Shown here in pieces: positions 23,491 to 34,758 of a stretch of DNA of 64,000 bases (positions are counted from its first letter, which is position 1; each line of letters begins with the position of its first letter). A program made the translations under genes and the position numbers. The notes beneath the pieces are model-generated. The model was not told the DNA's origin. It did not search any database and saw only the letters and a program-made list of their open reading frames with translations. This stretch comes from Tritrichomonas musculus (Eukaryota; Parabasalia; Tritrichomonadida; Tritrichomonadidae), in NCBI GenBank assembly GCA_039105265.1, contig JAPFFF010000022.1:2046001-2110000 (forward strand), read 5' to 3'.

Positions 23491-26040
23491 ATGTTTACGA
23501 TTGAGCAGAGCGGGCACATAACAAAAACAAATACCATTGACGGATTGATTAACGAATACATTAAAAGATATATCGACAATTATGTTATCAAAGGTGATTC
23601 ATCGAACGGAAACGTAGGAGGTTCAAACGGTCATGGAATCACAGAGGAACAATTGAATGAAGCTGTTAACGGATTGCGTGATTATGTTATCAACAATTAC
23701 GCTTTATCAACTGATATACCTGATGACTTGATTAATGAAGAATCATTGACGACAAAAATAAATGAATCATTAAAAGGATATGCATTGAAGAGTGATATAC
23801 CAGAACCTGTTGACTTGACACCGTATTATACTAGTGCACAAGCTGATGAGAAGTTTGTTGATGAGGATGAATTTGCTTATGAATTAGATAAGTATGAAAC
23901 GAAAACAGTTACAGAAGGTAAGTATGCTTTGAAAACAGATATTCCAGAAGTACTCAAAAATAGTGAGTTGCAATTGAACCCAAAGGAACAATTGCCAGAA
24001 GAAGTTTACCAGAAATTGATGGCTGATGATGTTAAACCATTATCAGCTCAAGTATCAATGTGTTTAACAAATATGGTAGCTAATGAAGCTCTTCAGGCGG
24101 CTTTGGATTCTTATGCCGAACGATATGTTCCAAAAGAAGACCTCCCAGAGATTATTGAGGGTCAAACAACAATTCAATTCGAAATCGTCAATAATACAAT
24201 TCCTGATTTAGATTACGACAAATATCATAAAATGATTGAGCAATACGGGTTGGATATTGTCTCATCAAACAAATTCTATACAGGTCATTATGTTCACGTA
24301 GATTATTCGTACAATGACGAACAACCCTCTCAGATAATGCGTATCGAAGGAAGTGATTTAAGTATTTGGTTTCTATATGATTGTCATGAATTAATAAATC
24401 CAGGAACTGGTGAATCACCAGAAGTTTTATCGTGTTCAATTACCAAAAATATCGAACCAACAGACAGAAACGCGTTTTCTTCAAGATATGTGTCGAACAC
24501 TTATGCATTGAAGAGTGATATACCAGAACCTTTTGACTTGACACCGTATTATACTAGTTCACAAGCTGATGAGAAGTTTGTTGATGAGGATGAATTGGCT
24601 TATGAATTAGATAAGTATGAAACGAAAACAGTCGCTGAAGGTAAATATGCATTGAAAAGTGAGATTCCAGAGATTATTGATAAACAAATTACTTTCAATC
24701 AAGAATTAGAATTAGATTATGATGCAGGTAATGATATTAATACTCTTTCGGTTCTTTATAATAATGCAAGTCAATATTTAGAAAAATGGGAACAATACGG
24801 AATGTTATTTGATGGATATGATAAAACTGATGAAAACATTAAATATAAAGGAATATTCACTATATCAAGTATTAATAATAATGATTATGTTTTAAATAAT
24901 GGTGTTCAAAATATAACATTAACATTAGAAATGGGTTCAAGTTGCGGAGTTGTTTATGATTTTGATAACCAACACAGAATCAATGTAATAAGTTGTTATA
25001 TTGCAAATGAAGATTTTGATGAAACAAACAAAAACTGTGTTGTTAATCTTGCATTTCTCCAAGATAAATATGTATTGAAGAGTGATATTAAAGATTTTGA
25101 TTTGACAAATTATGCATTGAAAACAGATATACCAACAATTCCAACAGATTTGGTTAATGAATCTGCGTTGAGTACTGCATTATACGGAACTGAATTGAAT
25201 ATTGAATATCCTGCAAACTTATATGACGGTGCATATATTACCCCTAAGCTACCAAATGCTGGAGTTCATTTGATATTTGATGTCAATTGGGGAGATAATC
25301 AAGCTGATGATATAATGCATATTGATGTAATATTTAAACCAACTGGTTCTACTAGCACTTTTGACAGCATGGACAGGTATGATAGCAGTGGTAAACGCAT
25401 TGATACAATAATATGGCGTCATGATGGACAAATTGTATATGCATCGGTAAGTGCATCTCACAGAAGTAATCCAATAGCATATAATTTCATTAGAGCTCAA
25501 ATCGAATCGCCATTCATTAAAACCACAAATGTTGTTGATGAAAGTCCAGAACGAATCGCAATTCAATGTACACAGAATGATAGTGGTTGTGTAATCCCAG
25601 ATGCTGATATAAGAAGGGTATTAACAACCAAAAATATTATCGTGAAGTTCAAACGAAATGCTGAAGCTACAACATATGAAGAAGCCGAATATACATATTC
25701 TGGACGAAAGAGTGGAAATCTCATATACAAATCAACAAGTAGTGAGTCAAGCGAATCAATAGATATTCGTGTAGCTACACGTATTGTTTCATTGAGAGCT
25801 GCGGATGATACATTGACTAATATATATGATGCATCTATCACATTAATCAGCAACCAACCTGTGAATGATGATATGATTTCATCAGTGAAATATGTAAATG
25901 ATAACTTTGTATTGAAGTCAAATGTCATAACAGAAGAACAATTAATAAAAAAATGTGCAATTGATTGCGGTCCATTTACGGAGGGTCAATTTGCCATTCA
26001 CCTTGATTTGTCCTGTTGGATAAATATTGACCTTATATAA
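23491..26040 (+). CDS. fiber-like (phage-tail-type repeat) protein of P4
   Basis: 849 residues. Near the start is a Gly/Ser hinge (GDSSNGNVGGSNGHGITEEQ). It then carries repeated shaft modules of the type YALKSDIPEPVDLTPYYTS, AQADEKFVDEDEFAYELDKY and ETKTVTEGKYALKTDIPE, at about residues 95-150 and again at 330-390, with single YALK/YVLKSDI modules elsewhere. Between the modules are longer beta-rich domains of 100-180 residues. Such YALK(S/T)-E/DI repeats are the hallmark of trimeric tail fibers. It would project from the capsid and bind cells (inference). Starts divergently, 22 bases from the 848-residue gene. The frame ends about 95 bases inside the neighbouring P5 sequence. Confidence 0.65.
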   Translation: MFTIEQSGHITKTNTIDGLINEYIKRYIDNYVIKGDSSNGNVGGSNGHGITEEQLNEAVNGLRDYVINNYALSTDIPDDLINEESLTTKINESLKGYALKSDIPEPVDLTPYYTSAQADEKFVDEDEFAYELDKYETKTVTEGKYALKTDIPEVLKNSELQLNPKEQLPEEVYQKLMADDVKPLSAQVSMCLTNMVANEALQAALDSYAERYVPKEDLPEIIEGQTTIQFEIVNNTIPDLDYDKYHKMIEQYGLDIVSSNKFYTGHYVHVDYSYNDEQPSQIMRIEGSDLSIWFLYDCHELINPGTGESPEVLSCSITKNIEPTDRNAFSSRYVSNTYALKSDIPEPFDLTPYYTSSQADEKFVDEDELAYELDKYETKTVAEGKYALKSEIPEIIDKQITFNQELELDYDAGNDINTLSVLYNNASQYLEKWEQYGMLFDGYDKTDENIKYKGIFTISSINNNDYVLNNGVQNITLTLEMGSSCGVVYDFDNQHRINVISCYIANEDFDETNKNCVVNLAFLQDKYVLKSDIKDFDLTNYALKTDIPTIPTDLVNESALSTALYGTELNIEYPANLYDGAYITPKLPNAGVHLIFDVNWGDNQADDIMHIDVIFKPTGSTSTFDSMDRYDSSGKRIDTIIWRHDGQIVYASVSASHRSNPIAYNFIRAQIESPFIKTTNVVDESPERIAIQCTQNDSGCVIPDADIRRVLTTKNIIVKFKRNAEATTYEEAEYTYSGRKSGNLIYKSTSSESSESIDIRVATRIVSLRAADDTLTNIYDASITLISNQPVNDDMISSVKYVNDNFVLKSNVITEEQLIKKCAIDCGPFTEGQFAIHLDLSCWINIDLI

Positions 26041-26259
26041 GTTTTTTATATCTCCTGGTTTTATACCTGCACCTGCGGTTATATAAGCATCTATCTCTGT
26101 TTTATTATAAATGTTATTGAAGAAAACTGAAGAACCATCTTCATCTTCTATTTGAACAATTTTATTTCCATTCTCATCTTCTCCGACTTTGATTTCTATT
26201 CCATTTGATTTTAATGACTCAGCCTCACTTGATTGAATTGAGTATAAACCAATCGACAT
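25942..26259 (-). CDS. fiber-like protein, N-terminal part (P5)
   Basis: 105 residues from ATG 26257-26259: MSIGLYSIQSSEAESLKSNG, then KVGEDENGNKIVQIEDEDGS, then YNKTEIDAYITAGAGIKPGD. The YNKTEID module corresponds to the YTKEEAD and YYTKDEL modules of the P7 fibers and to tail-fiber repeats in general. Only the beginning of a long protein appears to be present next to the P4 border. It is divergent from the penton-like gene at 26276, with 16 bases between the starts. Confidence 0.55.
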   Translation of the reverse strand: MSIGLYSIQSSEAESLKSNGIEIKVGEDENGNKIVQIEDEDGSSVFFNNIYNKTEIDAYITAGAGIKPGDIKNLYKVNIYPTGQIKVNGKLTLRKWTAINCTFFY

Positions 26260-26275
26260 ATTTAATAATAAATAA

Positions 26276-27013
26276 ATGTTAATTTCTATGCAAAGCCGTG
26301 ATTCACAAAAATATCATACCGTGTCTTTGACGATGAATATACCTTGGAAATGCAGTTATGTAAAATATTATGTGTCTTCTATAAACACTAATTCAAACAT
26401 ATTATTAAGCACAAAAGATGATTATATGAAATATCAAGTTGGCAAAACCGTTCATACAATTGAATTTTCTGAGTCCTATCATTATTCTATCAAACAACTT
26501 GAACAAATTTTTAGTCAGAAAAGTGAATTAGCATGGGAATATGATAAAAATAAACGAACATTTAAGATAACAGCAAGTTTGAAAACAACAATTACATCAA
26601 TATCTCACAGAGCAGCATTATTGACTGGATTATATAACACTCCGTTGCCTTTGACAATTGATCCTAAAGAACCCTTTATTGTGCCAGATTTGCCGATCAT
26701 AACTCATACAAAACTTTATTTGGTCTCTTTACAAGGTAATCCGATGTATTCAGCTATTGGAGATCAAGAGTATACTCCTTCAGTTATAGGAAATATAAAC
26801 ACAATGGCTATAGACGGCAAGCCACTGATTTATGACTTTGAGAAAGAAGGAAAACCAATAAAAATAAAAACAAATACAGATAGTTTAAAATATTTAGAAT
26901 TAAGTTTAGTCGATTTTCAATTTCAGCCTATCGTTTTAAAAAGTCCTTTGTTTGTTTCAATTAAAGTAAAGCCAGCTAAAGATGCAGACGTTAAGGATGT
27001 GTTAACTAAATGA
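26276..27013 (+). CDS. penton-like minor capsid protein candidate
   Basis: 245 residues. The N-terminal part (SMQSRDSQKYHTVSLTMNIP) and the evenly spaced beta strands (ILLSTKDDYMKY, FKITASLKTTITSI, TKLYLVSLQGNPMYS) match the size and style of single-jelly-roll penton proteins of Polintons. It ends LVDFQFQPIVLKSPLFVSIK, a pattern also seen in the fragment at 12705-12900. It converges with the pPolB gene, overlapping by 8 bases. I have no direct homologue match, so the call is from layout. Confidence 0.45.
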   Translation: MLISMQSRDSQKYHTVSLTMNIPWKCSYVKYYVSSINTNSNILLSTKDDYMKYQVGKTVHTIEFSESYHYSIKQLEQIFSQKSELAWEYDKNKRTFKITASLKTTITSISHRAALLTGLYNTPLPLTIDPKEPFIVPDLPIITHTKLYLVSLQGNPMYSAIGDQEYTPSVIGNINTMAIDGKPLIYDFEKEGKPIKIKTNTDSLKYLELSLVDFQFQPIVLKSPLFVSIKVKPAKDADVKDVLTK

Positions 27014-27972
27014 ATTTAAGGGTCCTGCTAAACTTTTTGAGATTAGTCTGCTGAAAAGTTTGAGTTTTTCTGAATGCATTTGTGCCATCTAATAAATTGA
27101 ACTCCATTTTGGCCCCAGCATACAATTTTTCATAGAGTTCTTCAATTGTGATGCCCATTCGTTTACATTTATTAATGATCACTTGATGAGGAATGCCCTT
27201 GAGTCTTATATGATATCCTTCTTTTCCTTCTTCATCGACTAAGATATCTAAATAACTTTTCTTGCCTAATGCGATCAGTTTTCGTGAATGTATTTGGCCT
27301 ACTGCACCCTCAAAACCGTCAAAATCATTATGAAATTGACACATGTTTTCACCTATTAATTCAGCATTATATTTCTCCTTAAAGATCTCTGCCACTTTTT
27401 TCACATCATCTTCATATAGGTGCATGCTATCGGTATCTTGATAGAATATTTCAATCCCTTTTTGTTCTGCACTAGCCATAACACGATTCATCAAATGTTT
27501 TGACCATGAAAGAACGCTAGCACCAAATTGTGGGAGATTGAAATGATCATTGATCGGCTTCAACTTTTTCACATAGCATCTATCAATTGTCGGTTCATCA
27601 TAGATTTCTGTGATTAAGTTATAATTGCGCCAAATGTATTTCATTAGCTCATCTCTGGGTACACTTTTTGTTTCGGTTTTCATCGCTTTCAATATTGATT
27701 TGCCATAGATTGAATTCAATAGCAATTTGATCGTTGACTGCAGTGGATTCTTCTCTTTCTTATATTTGAGTCTTAAATTAAATAATCCAAGAATGAACTC
27801 ATTTATCTTCTTATTAAATCCTTCATCAAAATAGTAACCACGAATGATTTCGTATTTGATATCATAGAACTCTATTAAATCCATTAGTGCAATCTTATCA
27901 ATATAAAAATTGCTAACAGGGTCATTGTCAAATATTTTTGAGCCCTTATCATTTCGTCTAAAGACTTGCCCG
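27006..27972 (-). CDS. protein-primed DNA polymerase B, C-terminal part, beyond the insertion
   Basis: The reading frame is open from the transposon's target duplication (27965-27972) down to 27006. It contains the region before motif B (EFYDIKYEIIRGYYFDEG), motif B (STIKLLLNSIYGKS), motif C (EIFYQDTDSMHLYED), and the C-terminal thumb (GYHIRLKGIPHQVI). The end TQTFQQTNLKKFSRTLK resembles the C-terminus of the P6 pPolB. The rest of this gene lies at 34981-37372 on the other side of the 7.0-kb insertion. Confidence 0.88.
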
Positions 27973-28499
27973 TAATCATGTTGAGATTACCCATTTTCAT
28001 AGTGGCATGATAAATCCCAAATCCCACCCACTGGGTTCAACACAAAAAGTTGATTATATGTTAACAGATATTTCCTATAATAAATAAAACGCCTTAAAAT
28101 TAATTATATGCTTATCTCTAAATTGAAAAATTATCAGTTAATTATTTTTTTTTTTTTTTTTTTTATAAAAATTTCAAATAAAATAATATTTTTTTTATAG
28201 AAATTTTGAATACTTAAATAATATTTGAATAGATATTTATAAATTCATATTTTGTAAATTGTGTATAATTTTTTGAATATTTTTTAATATTTTTCTAAAA
28301 AGAAATTAATATCTAATGTATTTATAGTTATAATAACTAATAACTATAATTAAAGTATATAACATTAATTTGACTGAGCCCAGTTTGGGATTTTTTTGAA
28401 TACTTATCGTTTGGTTTTTTGGGATTTATCCCAAGGCAAAATATGGGATACGGTTTTTTTGGGATTAAAAATCCCACCCAATTAACCGTTATAAATTTT

Positions 28500-29015
28500 T
28501 AAAATATATTTACTTTTTTTTTTATCAAAATTTCATATATATTCATATATAAAATGCTTAAAAATGAAAAATTCATTCAAAAGTATTTTTATATTCAAAC
28601 GTGTTTATATTTTGAGAAAAATTTATCTCTATTACATGCAGAAAAAATATTTTTGAATGAAAAAAAAAAATCAACAAACAATCAAGAAAGAAAAGTATCT
28701 ATTAGCACGCAAATAATAACGTCGAATACCAAATTACCAATATTTATGAATTTCGTACATATATACCAGGTACTAAATGTGAAAATTTTGACAATTTATC
28801 TGTGATCGAAAATAAATTTCAATGATTCAAAAGATATTCATTTTATTCAGCAATTAGACAAATTTATTCAAATGGTACCACTCTCGCTACATTTAAAATC
28901 ACCCTATTTACGGTCACTATATCTATTTTTTCAATGTGACTCAAGAAATAGCCAAAAAGATCTCATAACAAATAAAGACACGTCAAGCATCATTAATAAA
29001 AAATTATCCTAGATT
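28500..29015 (+). other. weak open frames inside the 7-kb transposon
   Basis: One 83-codon frame (28554-28805, starting MLKNEKFIQKYFYIQTCLYF) is followed by an open stretch at about 28825-29010 that reads DIHFIQQLDKFIQMVPL and SPYLRSLYLFFQCDSRNSQK. The second has a more protein-like composition than its surroundings. They could be a decayed transposase or captured gene, or chance. No family recognised. Confidence 0.25.
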
Positions 29016-29718
29016 ATTTTATTGCAACTTTGCTCATTTTTATTATGTATTATTACTCATTTTATAATATATTTGGTCATGCAATAAAAAATGAAACTTT
29101 TATCATGCTACTACTTTTTAAAAAAAAAATAAAAAGGTTCATAGTTTAATAATCTAATACAAATGTACATTTAAGAATGTGATCTTTTAGTAGAAGAGTA
29201 TTTAGAGGAGGGATTGTGATTAGATGCGAATTTATTTGTACGATTACAGCTCCTCTGTAATGAATTTGTACAAATAAGATATTTTTTTGTCTTTAATGTC
29301 TGTAATCGTAAACTATAAAGCGTTGGTTAATTGATATTCTATGATTTGCAAGTTTTTATTGACTATTTCGATAATCACGATCATTTAATATGTTTTCCTG
29401 CGAGTTAATAGATTTTGCGTTTCGTTGATTGTATAATAGAAGACTTTCTCTTTAGATTTACTTTTGATTTATGAACGGATTGCTTTTTAATAAAAAGATA
29501 ATCGGTATTTGATCGGCAAACGATCATATCTAATTCAAAAAATAGTTGAGCGATTTGAAATATTATTTTTTTCAACCAATCTTATTTCATAAACAGATAA
29601 TTCTAGTAAGCATTTTATAATATAAGTATAACTACTTATATTATAAATCTATTTTTTTTGCAATAAATACGATTTTCTTATTTAATAATTATTTAATTTT
29701 ATTAAGTTTCTTAATTTA
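29016..29718. other. AT-rich non-coding part of the 7-kb transposon
   Basis: No gene is visible. The only notable structure is at 29230-29330: an inverted pair TTATTTGTAC/GTACAAATAA and an inverted CGATTACAG/CTGTAATCG pair around it, which could form a hairpin. Confidence 0.45.
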
Positions 29719-31204
29719 TAGGTGGGCCACTTTTTTTTTGACTTTAAAAAAGTTCTTTTTTTCTTCGAATTTTAAGAATTATTCAGCAATTTCATAATAT
29801 ATATTTATATAACACATATATGATAGGATACAGTTGTTAAATTAAGTTTTGAACTAATATTCATCAACTTTTTTTTTAATACATGATATGCAATATCACA
29901 AGTTCAAATGAATTAAAATACATATTTCTATTATTTTATGATATTATCTATGTCATACATCAAGAATGATCTGGAAACAATATAAAATAATTAATAGATT
30001 TCTCTAAAAAGTTAAAATAAAAGATATTTTTAATTTTCAGAAGTATATAAAAAATTTGAATGTTTTCTTTTTTGATATTTAGTTTCTTCATCGCCCAGGC
30101 TTTTTATTGATATAGTTAGTTATAACATAACTTCAAAGATAAAGGTTAGTTGGGAAAACATATTCAAAAAGTTGAATTAGTTAACGGAATGATTCAATTT
30201 TGGAGCCACTTGGTAAGAAATTATAAACGGTCAAACAATAAATTTGGTATAAATAAAGGTAAATTAAAATTAGATATATGTCCTAGAATATTGGACCTTT
30301 ATTAAAAAATCATAAAAAATTAAAATCAGCTTTTTTTTATTCAATTTTCTCTCAATTTATAAAAATAGCTTTCAAATATTTTTTATAATTTTTCCCTTAT
30401 TGAAATTTTGAGATTTTTAGAAAAAGCAATATCTTAATTTAAAATTAATTAATCTATATTAATATTATAATTTCATAATAGTATTATATATTAAAAATAT
30501 ATATAAATGAGATATTTCATTTTAAATTTAAAAAGCAAAGATAATCAAAATTAAAATTATTTTATATTTATTTGAATTTTTAAAATTTCAAAAAAAAATA
30601 AGTTTTAATAAAAATTATAAATATAGCAATTTAAATAGAAATAAACATAATATATTTTTATTATAATATTATAAACATAAATATAATAGTAAATAATATT
30701 TTAAAATATTTATAATAAATCATATACTAATAAATTTTAAAAATCATTATAATCGAATAATTGATTATTTCTAACTTTTTCAAAACGACTTTTTATAGCA
30801 TTCTTCAATTGTTATATTCAAAATTTTATGTATAGAAAAAATCATTTATTTCTTTTTATATTTTGTCTTTGATTATAATCAACAAGATATAACTTTAAAC
30901 AAAATTAAATTAAACAATTAATTTAAAATTAAAATAGATATTTTTATTCTTAATAAATGAAATTTTCTTATATAAATTGAATGATCTTTTTAAATTCTTT
31001 TAATTTTGAGAAAATTATTTCAAATATTTTTGAAAGATTTTATCTTTACTATTTGAATAGTTTACAAAAAAATATGAAAATTTAAATTATTCATAAAAAC
31101 TTTATCTTTAATATTTATGAACTATAATTAATATTTTATTTTATTATTATATGTAATCTATCTAATGGTGCAAAAGTTATAAAAATTCATTGGTGGCCCA
31201 CCTA
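29719..31204. mobile_element. 1.49-kb non-autonomous transposon, 10-bp target duplication
   Basis: Flanked by the exact 10-bp duplication TCTTAATTTA (29709-29718 and 31205-31214). Terminal inverted repeat TAGGTGGGCCAC at 29719-29730 and GTGGCCCACCTA at 31193-31204, perfect over 12 bp. The interior is extremely AT-rich with no reading frame of note. The 10-bp duplication suggests a Mutator-like non-autonomous element. It sits inside the 7.0-kb transposon and is therefore younger than it. Confidence 0.9.
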
Positions 31205-31369
31205 TCTTAATTTATAGGCATAATGTACTTTATTGAATTATGGCTCATTCCTTTTTTAAAATATTTTATAAAAATGATTAAATTAAATGAATTCTAAATT
31301 TAATTATAATCATTCAAGATTTTAAAATAAGTTATGAGTAAAACTTAATCAAATTTTAAAAATTTGATA

Positions 31370-33003
31370 CAGTCTTTTCGGTTTGATAGTGGAAAAATTC
31401 AATTTGATAGTGGAAAAGTTCATTTTGATAGTGGAAAAATTCATTTTGATAGTGGAAAAGTTCATTTTGATAGTGGAAAAATCGTAAACAAACAATAATT
31501 AGTTATAATTTATTGTTTTTTAGAATGATTAGTACATATATATTATATTTATTACATTCATTAATCAGATAAACAATTAATAAAATGATAATCAGAAAAA
31601 AAATTTGTTCCATTAAGCATTTATTCTATAATTATAATATGATATATATTTATTTCTTTTAATATATAAAATAAATAAAATTATTAATTAAATCAATTTT
31701 TAATATAGATATTTGAGTTTTATTTTTTTACTATGACAAATGAAATGAAAAAATTTTTCAATTTTTTAAATTAGAACATATGAAAAAATCATTAGTGATC
31801 CATTAAATGAATCTTCACCAAAAATAGCTTGGGAACTAATGATAAAATAATGGGAAGATATGCTTGAATTATTTCCCAAAGTGTTTGACAATGTGTAATA
31901 AGTAAAAACAAAGATTGCAGATTTGAATAAATTATAAATTAATCAAATATTATTATATAATCTAATATTTATGTATCAAACATAAAAAAATATCTTTTGT
32001 TTTTTAAGAAAAAAACATTTTTTGTTAAATTTAAAATTGTGAAGTTATTTGAAAAAGTTGGTATTTTATATTTTTTTCAAAGGACTTAGCTCTCAATTTT
32101 TTTTTTTTTTTAAAATTAATTAATTTAGAAACATTTTAGTGTAATTTTTGAAAACTGCTTATTTATTGGCGTTATTTAACCATTTCGCGTTGCCTTCATG
32201 AATAATGATTTTATTGATAAATCTTTGATCGTTAAAACTATTAAAGATCTTTTCATCAACATAAGTTTTAGTTAAGCATTCATTTGTATTTTGATTGCTT
32301 CGATTTAAACGAATCTTCGATTTTTAAAACAATTAAAACATTGTTCAAATTCTGAAAAAATTGTAGAAAATTGCGAGACAAGTTGCAGTACCTAAATAAC
32401 TAGACTATAAAATGAGCTAATATTTTCTTATCAAGCTTTCATATTTATTGAAAATTGAAATGTTGAAAAGAAATCAATAATAATGCTGATAACAATGACC
32501 ATGCCTGACAAGTATCATCAAAGTACATCATGCTATTTTGGGATATACCTTAAATGTCGGAGATATTTACTTCCTCGAAGAGAATGCTATCCAATTTTAA
32601 CAAACTAATCGATAAAGAACTTTTTCATTTCATTTGTCATAGTAAAAAAATAAAACTCAAATATCTATATTAAAAATTGATTTAATTAATAATTTTATTT
32701 ATTTTATATATTAAAAGAAATAAATATATATCATATTATAATTATAGAATAAATGCTTAATGGAACAAATTTTTTTTCTGATTATCATTTTATTAATTGT
32801 TTATCTGATTAATGAATGTAATAAATATAATATATATGTACTAATCATTCTAAAAAACAATAAATTATAACTAATTATTGTTTGTTTACGATTTTTCCAC
32901 TATCAAAATGAACTTTTCCACTATCAAAATGAATTTTTCCACTATCAAAATGAACTTTTCCACTATCAAATTGAATTTTTCCACTATCAAACCGAAAAGA
33001 CTG
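31370..33003. mobile_element. 1.63-kb transposon with 383-bp near-identical inverted arms (Tc1/mariner-like ends)
   Basis: Starts CAGTCTTTTCGGTTTGATAG and ends with its complement, flanked by TA on both sides (31368-31369, 33004-33005), as in Tc1/mariner elements. The arms 31370-31752 and 32621-33003 appear identical throughout as read. Each arm begins with five direct copies of a 20-bp unit (TTTGATAGTGGAAAAATTCA and variants). The 870-bp centre has only decayed frames (for example around 31795-31910 and, on the minus strand, near 32170-32240), so the copy is not expected to encode an active transposase. Nested in the 7.0-kb transposon. Confidence 0.88.
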
Positions 33004-33134
33004 TATTATTTGCTAAAAATGTGCAGAATACGTGAAAAATCAAATTACAGAAAAAAAATAAACTACTATAGAAATATCAAACTTCAAACCGAAGTCATTT
33101 ATTAAATTATTAAAAACAAATGAAACAAATTTGT

Positions 33135-34758
33135 ATACCCCGTAAAATATTGAATTTTTAGAATTGCGGGGATAAAATGTCAATTAATAAAAACTCTCAA
33201 TTTATTGATAAAAAATAAATTTGAATGGTCTAATTGAATTTAATTTTTTGTATTTAAAAAGTTTTCGTTTTGAAAAAGTTTATGTGGTTATATTTTTCAT
33301 ACGTTTATGTACGTTAAATCGATTTTTTTTCATATATTTTGGATTTATCTCATTGTGAAAACAAAATTGAGCTATTGCCATAAAAAATAATGTTTTTTAT
33401 TTCATGAGGAATAAATATATGACATTTGCATAATTGTTTAATTTTAAAAATATAATTGAATTTTGAATATTTTTCTCCCGCTTTGAAATCGGCCATTTCT
33501 TCTTTATTAAAGTATTGATAATTTGACTAGTATAATTGATATTTATATGTAAAAAGTGAAAAGAACTTTTTTTCTGTATTGAGTTTCAAAAAAATCAATT
33601 AAATATCTGAATTTTTTCAGATATACAGTCAATTATAAGCAATAAGATTGACAAGTTTTGTTATAATTGGCGTGTTCTTTTTAAACATTAGATAAAACTA
33701 TTTATTTTATTTCTCACCAAAATGATCATTTTGATATTTTTTGATTTTCATTTTTTTCGAATATTTTGAATATGCAGTTAGTTTTATTTATAAATATATT
33801 TATCATTTATATTATTAAAAAAAGAAAATATAAAGAATTTTTAGTACAGAAAAAGTTTAATCCTTTTGAAAAATTACACCGATATAATGTAGATATATTT
33901 GATTATACAAACAGATATTTTAATATCTTTTAATATATTTTGATTTAATATTTTATTTATATAAGAAATTATTTAAAAAGGTGGACATAAAATTTTAATA
34001 ATGATGAAATGTGAATAATAAATCATATATGATGATTTCATTTCTAAAAGATATGATGATAAGTATTATTAAAAGTCATCATTCAACTAAAGGTAATAAT
34101 AAAATCATATATTAAAATATTTTTATTTAATGAATCTTGATATATCATCATTTGCTGCAGTGGAAAAAAAGTGAGCAAAGCTCTCGCGGAATTGAGGATC
34201 TTTCTGTGGGAATGCTTTAATGCGTGTGACATGAGCCGGATTCTTTTCTACTGAGCTTTGAGATATCGCCATTTGCTGCAGTGGAAAAAAAGTGAGCAAA
34301 GCTCTCGCGGAATTGAGGATCTTTCTGTGGGAATGCTTTAATGCGTGTGACATGAGCCGGATTCTTTTCTACTGAGCTTTGAGATATCGCCATTTGCTGC
34401 AGTGGAAAAAAGTGAGCAAAGCTCTCGCGGAATTGAGGATCTTTCCGCGGGAATGCTTTAATGCGTGTGACATGAGCCGGATTCTTTTCTACTGAGCTTT
34501 GAGATATCGCCATTTGCTGCAGTGGAAAATGAACTCTGCTGCCTTGGTTTCAATTATAAGCATATTAGTTTAAGTGAAATAGTTTGATACAGAAAAGCTC
34601 TTAACCTATAAATTAGAAAAAAAAATAAATACATCTAATAAAAAATTAATTTGTCACTTTTATGGATTTTTCACTACTTATAGAAAAAGTTAAGTTGTCA
34701 CTATACGTTTATTTCTATCGTCCCCGCAATTCTAAAAATTCAATATTTTACTGGGTAT
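33135..34758. mobile_element. 1.62-kb transposon with 38-bp inverted repeats
   Basis: Left arm 33135-33172 and right arm 34721-34758 are inverted copies: ATACCCCGTAAAATATTGAA followed by TTTTTAGAATTGCGGGGA, with about two differences. No clear target duplication was found at the edges. The interior is AT-rich and contains a 122-bp tandem repeat at 34145-34530. There is no convincing transposase. Third element nested in the 7.0-kb transposon. Confidence 0.75.
34145..34530. repeat. 122-bp tandem repeat, three copies plus a partial
   Basis: A unit beginning ATTTGCTGCAGTGGAAAAAA and containing TGAGCAAAGCTCTCGCGGAA is repeated about every 122 bp (starts near 34150, 34271 and 34391; partial at 34511). 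The copies are nearly identical, differing by an A-run length and a few bases. The unit is GC-richer than the surrounding transposon and looks coding-derived on the minus strand, but copies fall into different frames. It may be a captured host gene fragment amplified in place. Confidence 0.9.

Larger units (their letters stand above)
14792..25945. mobile_element. Polinton P4 (second lineage)
   Basis: Eleven kilobases with an own type of MCP, integrase, HNH and fiber-like protein, unlike those of P2, P3 and P5. The left border is put at the sequence AGGGACCGTCTGGGCAGGGG, which begins with AG as Polinton termini often do. It is followed by 165 G/C-richer bases without a gene (14816-14981). No matching inverted repeat was found on the right, where P5 begins near 25945, so one end is missing. 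pPolB, ATPase and protease are not in this block. Internal frames look whole, with about one break at the right side. Confidence 0.75.

Noticed and set aside
24188-25928. Minus-strand frames within the fiber-like gene
   Set aside because: The plus-strand reading carries the repeat modules and continuous homology with P7; the opposite frames have no such support.
34123-34513. Minus-strand repeat protein with ITRIKAFPQKDPQF-type units
   Set aside because: The 122-bp unit is not a multiple of three, so copies do not stay in one frame; it is better described as a tandem DNA repeat.
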